A DNA stretch of 64,000 nucleotides from Bradyrhizobium sp. KBS0727. Lineage in GTDB: Bacteria > Pseudomonadota > Alphaproteobacteria > Rhizobiales > Xanthobacteraceae. The stretch spans positions 4,335,501-4,399,500 of the forward strand of contig NZ_CP042176.1 of NCBI RefSeq assembly GCF_005937885.2, written 5' to 3'. This document shows positions 18,166-27,009 of this stretch, one piece after another (the first letter of the stretch is position 1; each line of letters begins with the position of its first letter). Below the pieces are notes generated by a model. That model did no database searches. It was not told where the DNA came from and worked only from the letters and a program-made list of their open reading frames with translations. A program made the position numbers and the translations under genes.

Positions 18166-19134
18166 TTAGAGCGATCGCCGGAAATAATGCGCGATCTCGC
18201 CGATCACGCCGCGGCGGAACGTCAGCACGCAGGCCACGAAGATCACGCCCTGGATCACCGTCACCCACTGGCCGAAACCTGCCAGATATTGCTGCATGGC
18301 GATGATGACGAAGGCGCCGACCACCGGACCGAATACCGTCCCGAGACCGCCGACCAGGGTCATCAGCACGATTTCACCGGACATCGACCAGTGCACGTCG
18401 GTGAGCGAGGCGTTCTGCGCCACGAACACCTTCAGCGAACCGGCGAAGCCGGCGATGGTACCGGACAGGATATAGGCCACCAGCTTGTACTGGTCGGTCT
18501 TGTAGCCCAACGAGACCGCGCGCGGCTCGTTCTCGCGGATCGCCTTCAGCACCTCGCCGAACGGCGAGTTGATGGTGCGGTAGATCAGCAGGAAGCCGAT
18601 GAGGAAGCCGGCAAGCACGACGTAGTAGAGCACCGTCGGCTTGGAGAGGTCGAAAATCCCGAACAGATGACCCTGCGGGATGCCCTGGATGCCGTCCTCG
18701 CCATGGGTGAACGGCGTCTGCAGGTAGATGAAATACAGAAGCTGCGACAGCGCCAGCGTGATCATCGAGAAGTAGATGCCCTGGCGACGGATCGCGACCA
18801 GCCCGGTGATGACGCCGAGCGCGGCCGCACCGGCGGTGCCCGCCAGGATGCCGAGTTCGGGGGACAGCCCCCAGACCTTCAGCGCATGCGCGGAGATGTA
18901 GCCCGCGGTGCCCAGAAACATCGCGTGGCCGAATGAAAGCAGACCGCCATAGCCGATCAGCAAGTTGAAGGCGCAGGCCAGCAGCGCAAAGCACAACGCC
19001 TGCATCACGAAGAACGGGTAGATACCGGTCCAGGGCACGACAGCCAGCAGCACCGCCATCAAGGCGAACACGATCATCTCGTCGCGCAGCGCGCGCGGCG
19101 TTACCGGAAGAGTGTCGTCAGTCAATGCGCTCAT
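18166..19134 (-). CDS. livM: Branched-chain amino acid-type ABC transporter permease LivM
   Basis: This 322-residue protein is one of the two membrane subunits of a high-affinity LIV-type importer. It has eight or more hydrophobic segments and the LivM signatures NLLIGYGGLLSFGHAMFLG near the N-terminal third and FAGSLKVFVAQNASLTDVHW with GGLGTVFGPVVGAF further on. It is the last gene of the livG-livF-livK-livH-livM series and begins one base after the livH stop codon. The true substrate need not be leucine/isoleucine/valine. Confidence 0.95.
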   Translation of the reverse strand: MSALTDDTLPVTPRALRDEMIVFALMAVLLAVVPWTGIYPFFVMQALCFALLACAFNLLIGYGGLLSFGHAMFLGTAGYISAHALKVWGLSPELGILAGTAGAAALGVITGLVAIRRQGIYFSMITLALSQLLYFIYLQTPFTHGEDGIQGIPQGHLFGIFDLSKPTVLYYVVLAGFLIGFLLIYRTINSPFGEVLKAIRENEPRAVSLGYKTDQYKLVAYILSGTIAGFAGSLKVFVAQNASLTDVHWSMSGEIVLMTLVGGLGTVFGPVVGAFVIIAMQQYLAGFGQWVTVIQGVIFVACVLTFRRGVIGEIAHYFRRSL

Positions 19135-19135
19135 G

Positions 19136-20119
19136 TCAGGCCGCCCGTCCGGTCAGTCCCGTTGGCTTCACCAGCAACACCAGCACCATCAGGACGAAGA
19201 CCACGGTGTTGGAAGCCTCGGGATAAAAGTATTTGGTCAGTCCTTCGATCACGCCGAGCGCAAAGCCCGTGATGATCGAGCCCATGATGGACCCCATGCC
19301 GCCGATCACCACCACCGCGAACACGACGATGATCAGATCGGCGCCCATCAGCGGCCGGACCTGGTTGATCGGCGCCGACAACACGCCGGCGAGTGCCGCG
19401 AGGCCGACGCCGAGCCCGTAGGTCAGCGTGATCATCCGGGGCACGTTGACGCCGAACGCGCGCACCAAAGTCGGGTTTTCGGTCGCCGCGCGCAGATAGG
19501 CGCCAAGTCGGGTCCGCTCGATCAGGTACCAGGTCCCAATGCAGACCACGAGCGAGAAGATCACTACCCAGCCGCGATAAATCGGCAGGAACATGAATCC
19601 CAGATTCATGCCGCCCTTCAGTTCATCGGGGATCGCGTAAGGCAGACCCGAGGATCCGAAATAATTCTGGAACACGCCCTGAATGATCAGCGCCATGCCG
19701 AACGTCAGCAGCAGCCCATAGAGATGGTCGAGGCCGGTAATCCATTTCAACATGGTTCGCTCGAGCACCATGCCAAACAGGCCCACAATGACGGGGGCCA
19801 ACAACAGCGCCCACCAGTAATTGAGGCCAATGTCGACGTGGAACGTTTGTGTGGCCGGCAGCGATTTCCATCCCACGAACGGCCACTGCACAAGGTTCAG
19901 CAGGGTCATCCAGATGTTGGTAAAAAATGAACCGAGTGTCGGAGGGTCGATGCCGTTCAGCAGAAAGAACGCGACAAACGCGCCCATCATGTAAACCGCG
20001 CCATGGGCGAAATTGATGATGTTGAGCATGCCGAAGATCACCGCGAGCCCGAGACTGAGCAGCGCGTAGAACGATCCGTTGATCAGTCCTACCAAAAGCT
20101 GTGCGTAAAGAGCTTGCAT
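19136..20119 (-). CDS. livH: Branched-chain amino acid-type ABC transporter permease LivH
   Basis: From the ATG at 20119 the protein has 327 residues and the LivH pattern: GLINGSFYALLSLGLAVIFG and INFAHGAVYMMGA at the N-terminus, RATAENPTLVRAFGVN-type sequence in the middle (the coupling region contacting the ATPase), and GGMGSIMGSIITGFALG near the end. An in-frame extension up to 20272 runs into livK and is not supported. It has an extended loop (around residues 50-85, between the first helices) compared with E. coli LivH. Confidence 0.95.
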   Translation of the reverse strand: MQALYAQLLVGLINGSFYALLSLGLAVIFGMLNIINFAHGAVYMMGAFVAFFLLNGIDPPTLGSFFTNIWMTLLNLVQWPFVGWKSLPATQTFHVDIGLNYWWALLLAPVIVGLFGMVLERTMLKWITGLDHLYGLLLTFGMALIIQGVFQNYFGSSGLPYAIPDELKGGMNLGFMFLPIYRGWVVIFSLVVCIGTWYLIERTRLGAYLRAATENPTLVRAFGVNVPRMITLTYGLGVGLAALAGVLSAPINQVRPLMGADLIIVVFAVVVIGGMGSIMGSIITGFALGVIEGLTKYFYPEASNTVVFVLMVLVLLVKPTGLTGRAA

Positions 20120-20130
20120 CGGTTTAGTAC

Positions 20131-21402
20131 TCAATCTCGTTGTGACGCGGAAGGGAACCCGCCGGCACGATCCCGGCGGGCCGTTCGTTCTACCAGCGGA
20201 CAGGCGCTTTCCGAAAGCGGCCGGAAGGCCTGGTCGCCCGGGGTGGTCCCGATCAGCTTGTAATAGTCCCACGGGCCTTTGGATTCGGAAGGCTTCTTGA
20301 CCTCGAACAGATAGGCCGGGTGGATCTTGCGGCCATCGACGCGGATCGAGCCCTTGCCGAACAGCGCATCGTCGGTCGGCAGCGATTTCATCTTGTCGAC
20401 GACCTTGATGCCATCATGCGGATTGCCGCCCATCGCCTCCAGCGACTTGAAGTAATGCAGCAGGCCCGAATAGACGCCGGCCTGCACCATCGAGGGCTGC
20501 GCCTTGTTCTTCATGCGATCGGAGAAGCGCTTGGAGAACGCGCGGGTCCCGTCGTTGAGATCCCAGTAGAAGGTTTCGGTGAAGTTCAGGCCCTGCGCCA
20601 CGTTCAGGCCGAGCGAATGCACGTCGGTAATGAACAGCAGCAGCCCGGCGAGTTTCTGGCCGCCCGCAACAATGCCGAATTCGGACGCCTGCTTGATCGA
20701 ATTGGTGGTATCGCCGCCCGCATTCGCAAGCCCGACGATCTTGGCCTTCGAGGCCTGCGCCTGCAGCAAGAACGAGGAGAAGTCCGACGAATTGAGCGGA
20801 TGCTTGACCGTGCCGAGCACCTTGCCACCCGACTTCACGATCACGGCGGTGGTGTCGCGCTCCAGCGCCGCGCCGAAGGCGTAGTCGGCCGTCAGGAAGA
20901 ACCAGGTGTCGGCGCCGGCCTTGACCAGCGCCTGCCCGGTGCTGTTGGCCAGCATGTAGGTGTCGTAAACCCAGTGCACCGTATTCGGCGAACATTGTGC
21001 GTTGGTGAGATCCGACGTCGCGGCGCCGGTATTGATCATGATGGAGTTCTTCTCCTTCACGACGTTATTGACCGCGAGCGCGACACCGGAATTGAGCACG
21101 TCCATCAGGATGTCGACCTTTTCGACATCGATCCATTGCCGCGCGATGGTGGTGGCGATGTCGGGCTTATTCTGGTGGTCGGCGGAGATCAGGTCGATCT
21201 TCCAGCCCTTTGCGGCAAGCCCGGAATCCTCAATCGCCATCTGGGCCGCCAGCGTCGAGCCGGCGCCGCCGAGATCGGAGTAAAGCCCGGAATTGTCGGT
21301 GAGGACACCGACCTTGACGGTCTTGTCCTGCGCCAGAGCGCTGCCGTTCGCGGCCAATGCCAGGGCGGTGCCGAGGATGAGAGTTGAAATACGATGTTTC
21401 AT
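20131..21402 (-). CDS. livK: Branched-chain amino acid-type ABC transporter substrate-binding protein
   Basis: The start at 21402 gives 423 residues with a signal peptide ending GSALAQ near residue 25. The fold is the type I periplasmic binding protein of the LivK/amide class (KVGVLTDNSGLYSDLGGAGS). It is embedded in the liv operon between livF and livH. It is a close paralogue of the orphan protein at 2181-3407, but after the shared CPLV it has an extra tail (ERTARRDRAGGF and on) of about 19 residues. The ligand is unknown. Confidence 0.95.
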   Translation of the reverse strand: MKHRISTLILGTALALAANGSALAQDKTVKVGVLTDNSGLYSDLGGAGSTLAAQMAIEDSGLAAKGWKIDLISADHQNKPDIATTIARQWIDVEKVDILMDVLNSGVALAVNNVVKEKNSIMINTGAATSDLTNAQCSPNTVHWVYDTYMLANSTGQALVKAGADTWFFLTADYAFGAALERDTTAVIVKSGGKVLGTVKHPLNSSDFSSFLLQAQASKAKIVGLANAGGDTTNSIKQASEFGIVAGGQKLAGLLLFITDVHSLGLNVAQGLNFTETFYWDLNDGTRAFSKRFSDRMKNKAQPSMVQAGVYSGLLHYFKSLEAMGGNPHDGIKVVDKMKSLPTDDALFGKGSIRVDGRKIHPAYLFEVKKPSESKGPWDYYKLIGTTPGDQAFRPLSESACPLVERTARRDRAGGFPSASQRD

Positions 21403-21442
21403 ATTTTTCTCCGTAAAACCTGCTTGCGGGCGCAGTGCGGCT

Positions 21443-22186
21443 TCAGACGCCGAGATAGGTATGAAGCTTGTCCATGTTGGCTGACAGCTCGGAATTGGCA
21501 AATCCGTCGATAACCTTGCCGTGCTCGACGATGTAGTAGCGATCGGCAACGGTCGAGGCGAAGCGGAAATTCTGTTCAACCAGCAGGATCGTGAAGCCTT
21601 CCGACTTCAGCCGCGCGATGGTGTGGCCAATCTGCTGGATGATGACGGGCGCGAGCCCCTCGGTCGGCTCGTCCAGCATCAGGAAGCGCGCGCCGGTGCG
21701 CAGGATTCTGGCGATCGCCAGCATCTGCTGTTCGCCACCCGAGAGTTTGGTGCCCTGGCTGTAGAGGCGCTCCTTCAGGTTCGGAAACAGGTCGAAGATC
21801 TGATCGAGCGACAGGCCGCCGGGGCGCACGATCGGCGGCAACAGAAGGTTTTCACGCACGTCGAGGCTGGCAAAAATGCCCCGCTCCTCCGGGCAGAAGG
21901 CAATTCCCATCCGTGCAATCCTGTCGGACGAGGTGCGGATGATCTCCTGGTTGTCGAAGCGGATCGAGCCGGTGCGCTTGCCGATGATCCCCATGATCGA
22001 TTTCAGCGTCGTGGTCTTGCCGGCGCCGTTGCGTCCGAGCAGCGTGACCACCTCGCCGGCATTCACGTTGAAATTGATGCCGTGAAGGATGTGAGATTCG
22101 CCGTACCAGGCCTGGAGATCCCCGACGGCGAGAACCTGCGTTCCGGCAGGCTTGGTTGTGGCTTCGGCCATTTTCAAATCAGTCAT
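21443..22186 (-). CDS. livF: Branched-chain amino acid-type ABC transporter ATP-binding protein LivF
   Basis: The 247-residue ATPase subunit has the Walker A motif LLGRNGAGKTTTLKSI, the signature KLSGGEQQMLAIAR, the Walker B RFLMLDEPTEGLAP and a switch histidine region (LLVEQNF). EGLAP after Walker B is typical of LivF. The gene overlaps the end of livG by eight bases and precedes livK. Two LIV-type ATPases (LivF and LivG) form the motor of the importer on the cytoplasmic side. Confidence 0.96.
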   Translation of the reverse strand: MTDLKMAEATTKPAGTQVLAVGDLQAWYGESHILHGINFNVNAGEVVTLLGRNGAGKTTTLKSIMGIIGKRTGSIRFDNQEIIRTSSDRIARMGIAFCPEERGIFASLDVRENLLLPPIVRPGGLSLDQIFDLFPNLKERLYSQGTKLSGGEQQMLAIARILRTGARFLMLDEPTEGLAPVIIQQIGHTIARLKSEGFTILLVEQNFRFASTVADRYYIVEHGKVIDGFANSELSANMDKLHTYLGV

Positions 22187-22949
22187 GACCAGCCCCCAGA
22201 TAGGCTTCCTTGACGCGCTCGTCCTTGGACAGGGCGGCGTAATTGCCTTCCGCCAGGACCTGGCCGCGCGTCAGCACGGTGATGGTATCCGACAGGTTGG
22301 CCACAACGTTCAGATTATGCTCGACCATCAGGATGGTGTACTTGGCCGAAATGCGCTTGATCAGCGCCGCGACCTTGTCGATGTCTTCGTGACCCATGCC
22401 GGCCATCGGCTCGTCGAGCAGCATCATCTCGGGGTCGAGCGCCAGCGTCGTCGCAATTTCAAGCGCACGCTTGCGCCCATAGGCCATCTCGACGGCCGGC
22501 GTGTTGGCAAATTCGCTCAGACCGACATCGTTCAGGAGTTCAAGCGCACGGCCGTTGAAACGGTCGAGCACGGTCTTGGAGCGCCAGAAATCGAACGAAG
22601 CGCCGTGCTGGCGCTGCAACGCGACCCGCACATTTTCGAGCGCCGTGAGATGCGGAAACACCGCCGAAATCTGGAACGAACGAACCAGGCCGAGCCTGGC
22701 CACATCCGCTGGCGCCATCGCAGTGATGTCCTTGCCCTTGTACAGGATCTGGCCTGCCGAGGGCCTCAGGAACTTGGTCAGGAGGTTGAAGCACGTCGTC
22801 TTGCCGGCGCCGTTGGGCCCGATCAACGCATGAATGCTGCCGCGACGTACCTTGAGGGCAACGTCGCGAACGGCAAAGAAACCCGCGAATTCCTTGGTCA
22901 ATCCGTGGGTTTCGAGAATGAACTCATCAGCCAAACAAATTTCCCCCAT
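22179..22949 (-). CDS. livG: Branched-chain amino acid-type ABC transporter ATP-binding protein LivG
   Basis: The first gene of the liv operon encodes the second ATPase subunit. The start at 22949 gives 256 residues; a frame open to 23066 has no family similarity. It shows Walker A LIGPNGAGKTTCFNLL, the LivG-specific loop after it (SAGQILYKGKDI), a signature in the form VEMAYGRKRALEIA and Walker B MMLLDEPMAGM. The degenerate signature sequence (YGRKR for SGGQ) is usual for LivG. Confidence 0.95.
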   Translation of the reverse strand: MGEICLADEFILETHGLTKEFAGFFAVRDVALKVRRGSIHALIGPNGAGKTTCFNLLTKFLRPSAGQILYKGKDITAMAPADVARLGLVRSFQISAVFPHLTALENVRVALQRQHGASFDFWRSKTVLDRFNGRALELLNDVGLSEFANTPAVEMAYGRKRALEIATTLALDPEMMLLDEPMAGMGHEDIDKVAALIKRISAKYTILMVEHNLNVVANLSDTITVLTRGQVLAEGNYAALSKDERVKEAYLGAGHD

Positions 22950-23272
22950 TAGCCCAGCCGCGACGTCCCATCGCGCGTGGCCAATTTTCCCTGTCGCGCA
23001 GGCTCTCCTGGACGTTCTTGGAAACCGTCCCGGGCCTGCCGCCTCCGGGCCGGAATATGCCGTCAACGGCGGGGATTAGGCAAGGTGGAAAGCTGGGCAA
23101 GCGGGGCGCCGCCCACCGGTTCCGAGCCCGCCCAAAGTCGAATTGCGCCACCCGCCCGTTTGGTCGATCCGCCAGCGGCTTTCGGCTATCCGGGGCACGC
23201 CGACAAGTCACCGTTAACGGTGTTTTGCTGCGATCGGTCATTTTCATAGAATATTTCCGCCTCGGGCGGATC

Positions 23273-23908
23273 ATGGCTCGATTTACATTGGCAGGGATCG
23301 CGGCCTTGGAATTTGAAAGCGCCCAACCGTCGGTCGTCAAATCGATCAAGCAGCGCGACCTGCTTAACACATGGCTGCGGCTTTATGCCCGCAGCCAGTC
23401 GCTGCCGCGCATCGATGAATATCAGCCGGATCGGATCGAGGACGAACGGCCCGACCTCGTCTTGTACACCGTCGACACGCGCGAGCAGCCGCCGCGCCTG
23501 ACGATCCAGAGCGACGGCACGCGGATGTCGAGCGCCTACGGCAACACCGGCAAGGGCCGCCACCTCGACGAATATCTAGGCGCAAGGTTCACTCCGATCG
23601 TGATGCCGGTGTATTACGAATGCATCGTGCGCCGCCTGCCCGCCTATACCATCACCAATTTCGATGACATCTACGGACGAATCGTTGCCTATGAGCGGCT
23701 GTTGCTGCCGTTCTCGAAGGATGGCGATGTCACCCACATCATCGCTTCGCTGAAGACCATCAGCGAGGATGGCGGGTTCGAGATCAAGAACCTGATGCGC
23801 GGAAGCGACCAACTGCCGGTGCCCGAGCTCTGCACCATCATCGACCGCGATCTCTCCCATCGCGCGCCCGGCCGCATTCCGGTGGGCGACGTACTCGAAT
23901 TTGGTTAA
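23273..23908 (+). CDS. PAS_5 family protein
   Basis: The protein has 211 residues from the ATG at 23273. Motifs typical of the PAS_5 family seen in Bradyrhizobium are SIKQRDLLNTWLRLYAR (residues 24-40), EYQPDRIEDERPDL, the central GRHLDEYLGARFTP, and YERLLLPFSKDGDVTHIIAS with EDGGFEIKNL near the C-terminus. No output domain follows, so it would be a stand-alone sensor or ligand-binding protein. It is followed after six bases by a shorter paralogue. Confidence 0.85.
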   Translation: MARFTLAGIAALEFESAQPSVVKSIKQRDLLNTWLRLYARSQSLPRIDEYQPDRIEDERPDLVLYTVDTREQPPRLTIQSDGTRMSSAYGNTGKGRHLDEYLGARFTPIVMPVYYECIVRRLPAYTITNFDDIYGRIVAYERLLLPFSKDGDVTHIIASLKTISEDGGFEIKNLMRGSDQLPVPELCTIIDRDLSHRAPGRIPVGDVLEFG

Positions 23909-23914
23909 GCTGCG

Positions 23915-24346
23915 ATGGAATTCGCCAGTTCCGATCCCTCGGTCGTCCGATCGATCCGGCAGCGCTATCTGCTGAATACGTGGCTGCGCGCGACGGCCAG
24001 GCATCGCCCGCTGCCCCTCCTCCATGATTTCCAACCGGACCGCGTCGCCGACGAACTCGCCGACATGATGGGGTTCGACGTCGTGGGCCAGGGTGACGAC
24101 GACGCCGACGACAAGAACGTATCCTATGAGCGGCTGTTGCTGCCGTTCGGCCGCGGCGAGACCGTCGAGCAGATCGTCGGCTCCTACAAGAGCATCAGCA
24201 TCGACGGCGGCTTCAAGATCAACAACCTGATGGGCCTGCGGCCCACGGCGTTGCCGGTGGTCATGGTGAGAGCGGTGATCGATCGCGACGTCGCCCCGAC
24301 CCAGGCGAACCCGGGCGTTTCCGACGAAGTCGTCGAACTCGATTAG
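23915..24346 (+). CDS. PAS_5 family protein lacking the middle of the domain
   Basis: This 143-residue paralogue of the protein just upstream keeps the N-terminal segment (SVVRSIRQRYLLNTWLRA, DFQPDRVADELADM) and the C-terminal one (YERLLLPFGRGETVEQIVG, DGGFKINNLMG). About 68 central residues (70-137 of the longer protein) are missing and replaced by a short acidic linker (GDDDADDKN, residues 60-68). The frame is intact and the six-base gap suggests co-translation with the first copy. It may be a divergent duplicate that works with, or regulates, its partner. Its stop overlaps the stop of the convergent ArsC-like gene. Confidence 0.8.
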   Translation: MEFASSDPSVVRSIRQRYLLNTWLRATARHRPLPLLHDFQPDRVADELADMMGFDVVGQGDDDADDKNVSYERLLLPFGRGETVEQIVGSYKSISIDGGFKINNLMGLRPTALPVVMVRAVIDRDVAPTQANPGVSDEVVELD

Positions 24347-24714
24347 GCTTTTCGCCCGCCCGACTTCGACGGCACTTCCTTTGCATAAATCTCCGGCTTG
24401 AACCCGGCCAGCAATCTGCCGCCGATATCGAGCACCGGACGCTTGATCATCGACGGCTGCGCCACCATCAACGCCAGCGCCTTGCGCTCGTTGAGACCTT
24501 CCTTGTCGCTATCGGGCAGTTTGCGGAATGTCGTTCCGGCGCGGTTGAGCAATGTTTCCCAGCCGAGTTCGTCGGACCATCGCTTCAGTGTGTCCTTGGC
24601 AATGCCGGCGGTCTTGTAGTCGTGAAAGTCGTAGGCGATGCCACGGCCGTCGAGCCAGGCGCGGGCCTTCTTCATGGTGTCACAGTTCTTGATGCCGTAG
24701 ATCGTGATCGTCAT
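24343..24714 (-). CDS. ArsC family reductase-like protein (Spx/YffB type)
   Basis: The 123-residue protein has a thioredoxin-like ArsC fold: ITIYGIKNCDTMKKARAWLD at the N-terminus with a single cysteine at residue 11, and IKRPVLDIGG with the conserved cis-proline region at about 92. Family members such as YffB lack the extra cysteines of arsenate reductases and are likely glutathione-dependent thiol enzymes. The start is clear at 24714. The last four bases overlap the end of the convergent PAS_5 gene. Confidence 0.9.
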   Translation of the reverse strand: MTITIYGIKNCDTMKKARAWLDGRGIAYDFHDYKTAGIAKDTLKRWSDELGWETLLNRAGTTFRKLPDSDKEGLNERKALALMVAQPSMIKRPVLDIGGRLLAGFKPEIYAKEVPSKSGGRKA

Positions 24715-24751
24715 CGGACGACGTTTCCTTCCAGGTTATCTCTTGCGCCGT

Positions 24752-26071
24752 CTACGCCGCACCCGGCTCGAGCGCTTCGCCCAATTCGATCGGATGCGCC
24801 ATGGCCTCGTGCAGCTTGTCCTTGTCCAGTTCGCCCTCCGAGCGGCTGATCACGATGCAGGCAACGCCGTTGCCGATCAGATTGGTCAGCGCCCGGCATT
24901 CGCTCATGAACTTGTCGATACCGACCAGAATGGCAATCGACTGGATCGGGATGTCAGGGACGATCGAAAGCGTCGCTGCCAGCGTGATGAAGCCCGCTCC
25001 CGTGACGCCGGACGCACCCTTCGAGGTGATGATGGCAATGCCGAGAATGCCGAGCTCGTGCCAGATCGTCAGATGGGTGTTGGTCGCCTGCGCCAGGAAC
25101 AGCGTCGCCAGCGTCATATAGATGTTGGTGCCGTCGAGATTGAAGCTGTAGCCGGTGGGAATGACGAGGCCAACCACCGGCCGCGACGCGCCGAGATGCT
25201 CCATCTTCTGAATCATCTGCGGCAGCACGGTCTCCGACGACGACGTTCCGAGCACGATCAGGAGTTCATCCTTGATGTAGAGGATGAAGCGAATAATCGA
25301 GAAGCCCGAAAACCTCGCAATCGAACCCAGCACGACCAGCACGAACAGAATGCTGGTGAGATAGAAGGTTGCGATCAGCGCAATCAGGTTCCACAGCGAG
25401 GTGAGACCATAGGCGCCGACGGTGAACGCCATCGCGCCGAAAGCACCGATCGGCGCGAGACGAACGATCATGCGGATGATGCCGAAGAACATCTTGGCGG
25501 CCTGGTCGACGGCACGGGAAATCGGTTCGCCGGCCTTGCCGAGGAACGCCACGGCGAAGCCCGAGAGGATCGAAACCAGCAGGACCTGCAGCAGATCGCC
25601 GCGGGCCAGCGCGCCGAAATAGCTGTCGGGAATGATCCCGAGCAGGTGGGCGACGATCCCCTCCTCCTTCGCCTTGGTGACATAGGTGGCCACGGATTTG
25701 GGGTCGATGGTGGCCGGATCGATGTTGAAGCCGTGACCGGGCTGCAGGACTTCGCCGACGATCAGGCCGACCGCGAGCGCCACCGTCGAGACGACCTCGA
25801 AATAGATCAGGGCCTTGAGCCCGACCCGGCCGACCCGCTTCAGGTCGCCCATCGAGGAAATGCCATGCACGACGGTGCAGAAGATCACCGGCGCAATCAT
25901 CATCTTGATCAGGGCGATGAAACCGTCACCGAGCGGCTTCAGCTCTTTGCCCAAGTCCGGATAGAACCGGCCGACCAGGACGCCAAGCCCGATCGCGATC
26001 AGAACCTGAATGTAGAGGATCCTGTACCACGGCTGATGATGCACGGCTGGACGGGTGGTTTCGGCGGCCAT
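24752..26071 (-). CDS. dctA: C4-dicarboxylate transporter DctA (Na+/H+ symporter family)
   Basis: With the start at 26071 the product has 439 residues, normal for DctA. It has the fold of the dicarboxylate/amino acid:cation symporters: YIQVLIAIGLGVLVG, FIALIKMMIAPVIFCTVVHG, the serine-rich loop GTSSSETVLPQM, the NLDGTNIYM motif of the transport site and TSKGASGVTGAGF. It imports succinate, fumarate and malate, the main carbon source of bacteroids in rhizobia. The two-component regulators DctB/DctD are not in the window. Confidence 0.95.
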   Translation of the reverse strand: MAAETTRPAVHHQPWYRILYIQVLIAIGLGVLVGRFYPDLGKELKPLGDGFIALIKMMIAPVIFCTVVHGISSMGDLKRVGRVGLKALIYFEVVSTVALAVGLIVGEVLQPGHGFNIDPATIDPKSVATYVTKAKEEGIVAHLLGIIPDSYFGALARGDLLQVLLVSILSGFAVAFLGKAGEPISRAVDQAAKMFFGIIRMIVRLAPIGAFGAMAFTVGAYGLTSLWNLIALIATFYLTSILFVLVVLGSIARFSGFSIIRFILYIKDELLIVLGTSSSETVLPQMIQKMEHLGASRPVVGLVIPTGYSFNLDGTNIYMTLATLFLAQATNTHLTIWHELGILGIAIITSKGASGVTGAGFITLAATLSIVPDIPIQSIAILVGIDKFMSECRALTNLIGNGVACIVISRSEGELDKDKLHEAMAHPIELGEALEPGAA

Positions 26072-26226
26072 GACAAGCTCCCGGCGGGGAATCTGATCAT
26101 CATCAGATAGAGCGCCGCGGCAGAACAATCAAATTTGTGTGGCAACGCCTTATCGTGGCCGGCTTTATTCCCGGCCAATCGGCGAATCTGTCGTACACTG
26201 CGGCATCCTTCGCTGCCGGACCGAAC

Positions 26227-26385
26227 ATGGAATTCACCCTGCTGTTTCTGGCCACCGCCGTCGTGATGCTGGCCGCCTGGCGCGGGCCGCGGCCGCTGGC
26301 CCTTGGCCTGTTCGCCGCCGTCCTGATCGCCTGCGTCGCAACCTATCTGCATCACGCAACCGACACGCTGAAACTGTCGTTCTGA
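26227..26385 (+). CDS. DUF5993 family small membrane protein
   Basis: A 52-residue protein with two hydrophobic segments (MEFTLLFLATAVVMLAAW and PLALGLFAAVLIACVATYL) and a C-terminal KLSF. It lies seven bases before dsbB, and DUF5993 proteins usually accompany this type of disulphide-bond protein B, so the two are probably co-translated. The longer frame starting at 26137 crosses the divergent promoter region and adds no clear domain. Confidence 0.8.
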   Translation: MEFTLLFLATAVVMLAAWRGPRPLALGLFAAVLIACVATYLHHATDTLKLSF

Positions 26386-26392
26386 GGAACAC

Positions 26393-26950
26393 ATGACCCA
26401 GACGCGCGCCGTCACCCTCAACGCGCTCAGCCTTTACGCGGTCGCGCTGGTGCTGGCAGCGGCCTTTGCGGCGCAATTCATTCTGCACGAACTGCCCTGC
26501 CCGCTGTGTCTGCTGCAGCGCCTGCTGTTTGCGACGCTCGCCATAGGGCCGATCCTGAACATCCGCTTCGGACCTCGTCCGAGCCATTATGCTATATCGC
26601 TGCTGGCCGCGGTGGTCGGCGCGGTCGCATCGACACGGCAGGTGCTGCTGCACATCCTGCCTGGTGACGCCGGCTACGGTTCGGCGCTGCTGGGTTACCA
26701 CTATTATAGCTGGGCGCTGATCGGCTTCGTCGCCGCCATTGTGCTGCTGGCGGCAATCCTGCTGTTCGACCGCCAGTTTGCCGACGACGGCGCCGCGCTG
26801 CCGGCCGACGGCGGCGCCTTCGCGCAAGTCGCGGTCTGGCTCGTGATCGCGCTGACGGCGGCCAACGTGGCGATGACGTTGCTGGAATGCGGCTTTGGCG
26901 CCTGCGCCGATAACCCTGTTGTCTACGAACTGCTCAAGCACGCTGGCTAG
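26393..26950 (+). CDS. dsbB: Disulphide bond formation protein B (DsbB-like)
   Basis: The 185-residue membrane protein has the first redox pair in CPLCLLQR (Cys36 and Cys39) just after helix 1, as in DsbB, which passes electrons to quinone. The second periplasmic loop has no cysteine, unlike E. coli DsbB; two cysteines are instead found near the C-terminus (LECGFGACADNP, Cys166 and Cys171) after the last hydrophobic stretch. The partner DsbA is not seen nearby. It is preceded by the DUF5993 gene and followed by a repeat and the convergent GST gene. Confidence 0.9.
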   Translation: MTQTRAVTLNALSLYAVALVLAAAFAAQFILHELPCPLCLLQRLLFATLAIGPILNIRFGPRPSHYAISLLAAVVGAVASTRQVLLHILPGDAGYGSALLGYHYYSWALIGFVAAIVLLAAILLFDRQFADDGAALPADGGAFAQVAVWLVIALTAANVAMTLLECGFGACADNPVVYELLKHAG

Positions 26951-26958
26951 ATTTTTGA

Positions 26959-27009
26959 TTTGACGCGTTTTCTTAACGCGAACCGGGGTCCACTTCGCTC
27001 GAAAACGCT
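26959..27009. repeat. Short dispersed palindromic repeat (GACGCGTTTTC type), copy 2
   Basis: TTTGACGCGTTTTCTTAACG followed by CGAACCGGGGTCCACTTCGC and TCGAAAACGCT matches the element at 8593-8644 closely. It also lies directly between convergent stops (dsbB and the GST gene) and abuts the GST stop codon. Confidence 0.8.

Noticed and set aside
24704..26110. 468-codon plus-strand frame opposite dctA
   Set aside because: Antisense shadow of a membrane transporter gene, giving the usual Arg/Asp/Gln-rich nonsense protein.
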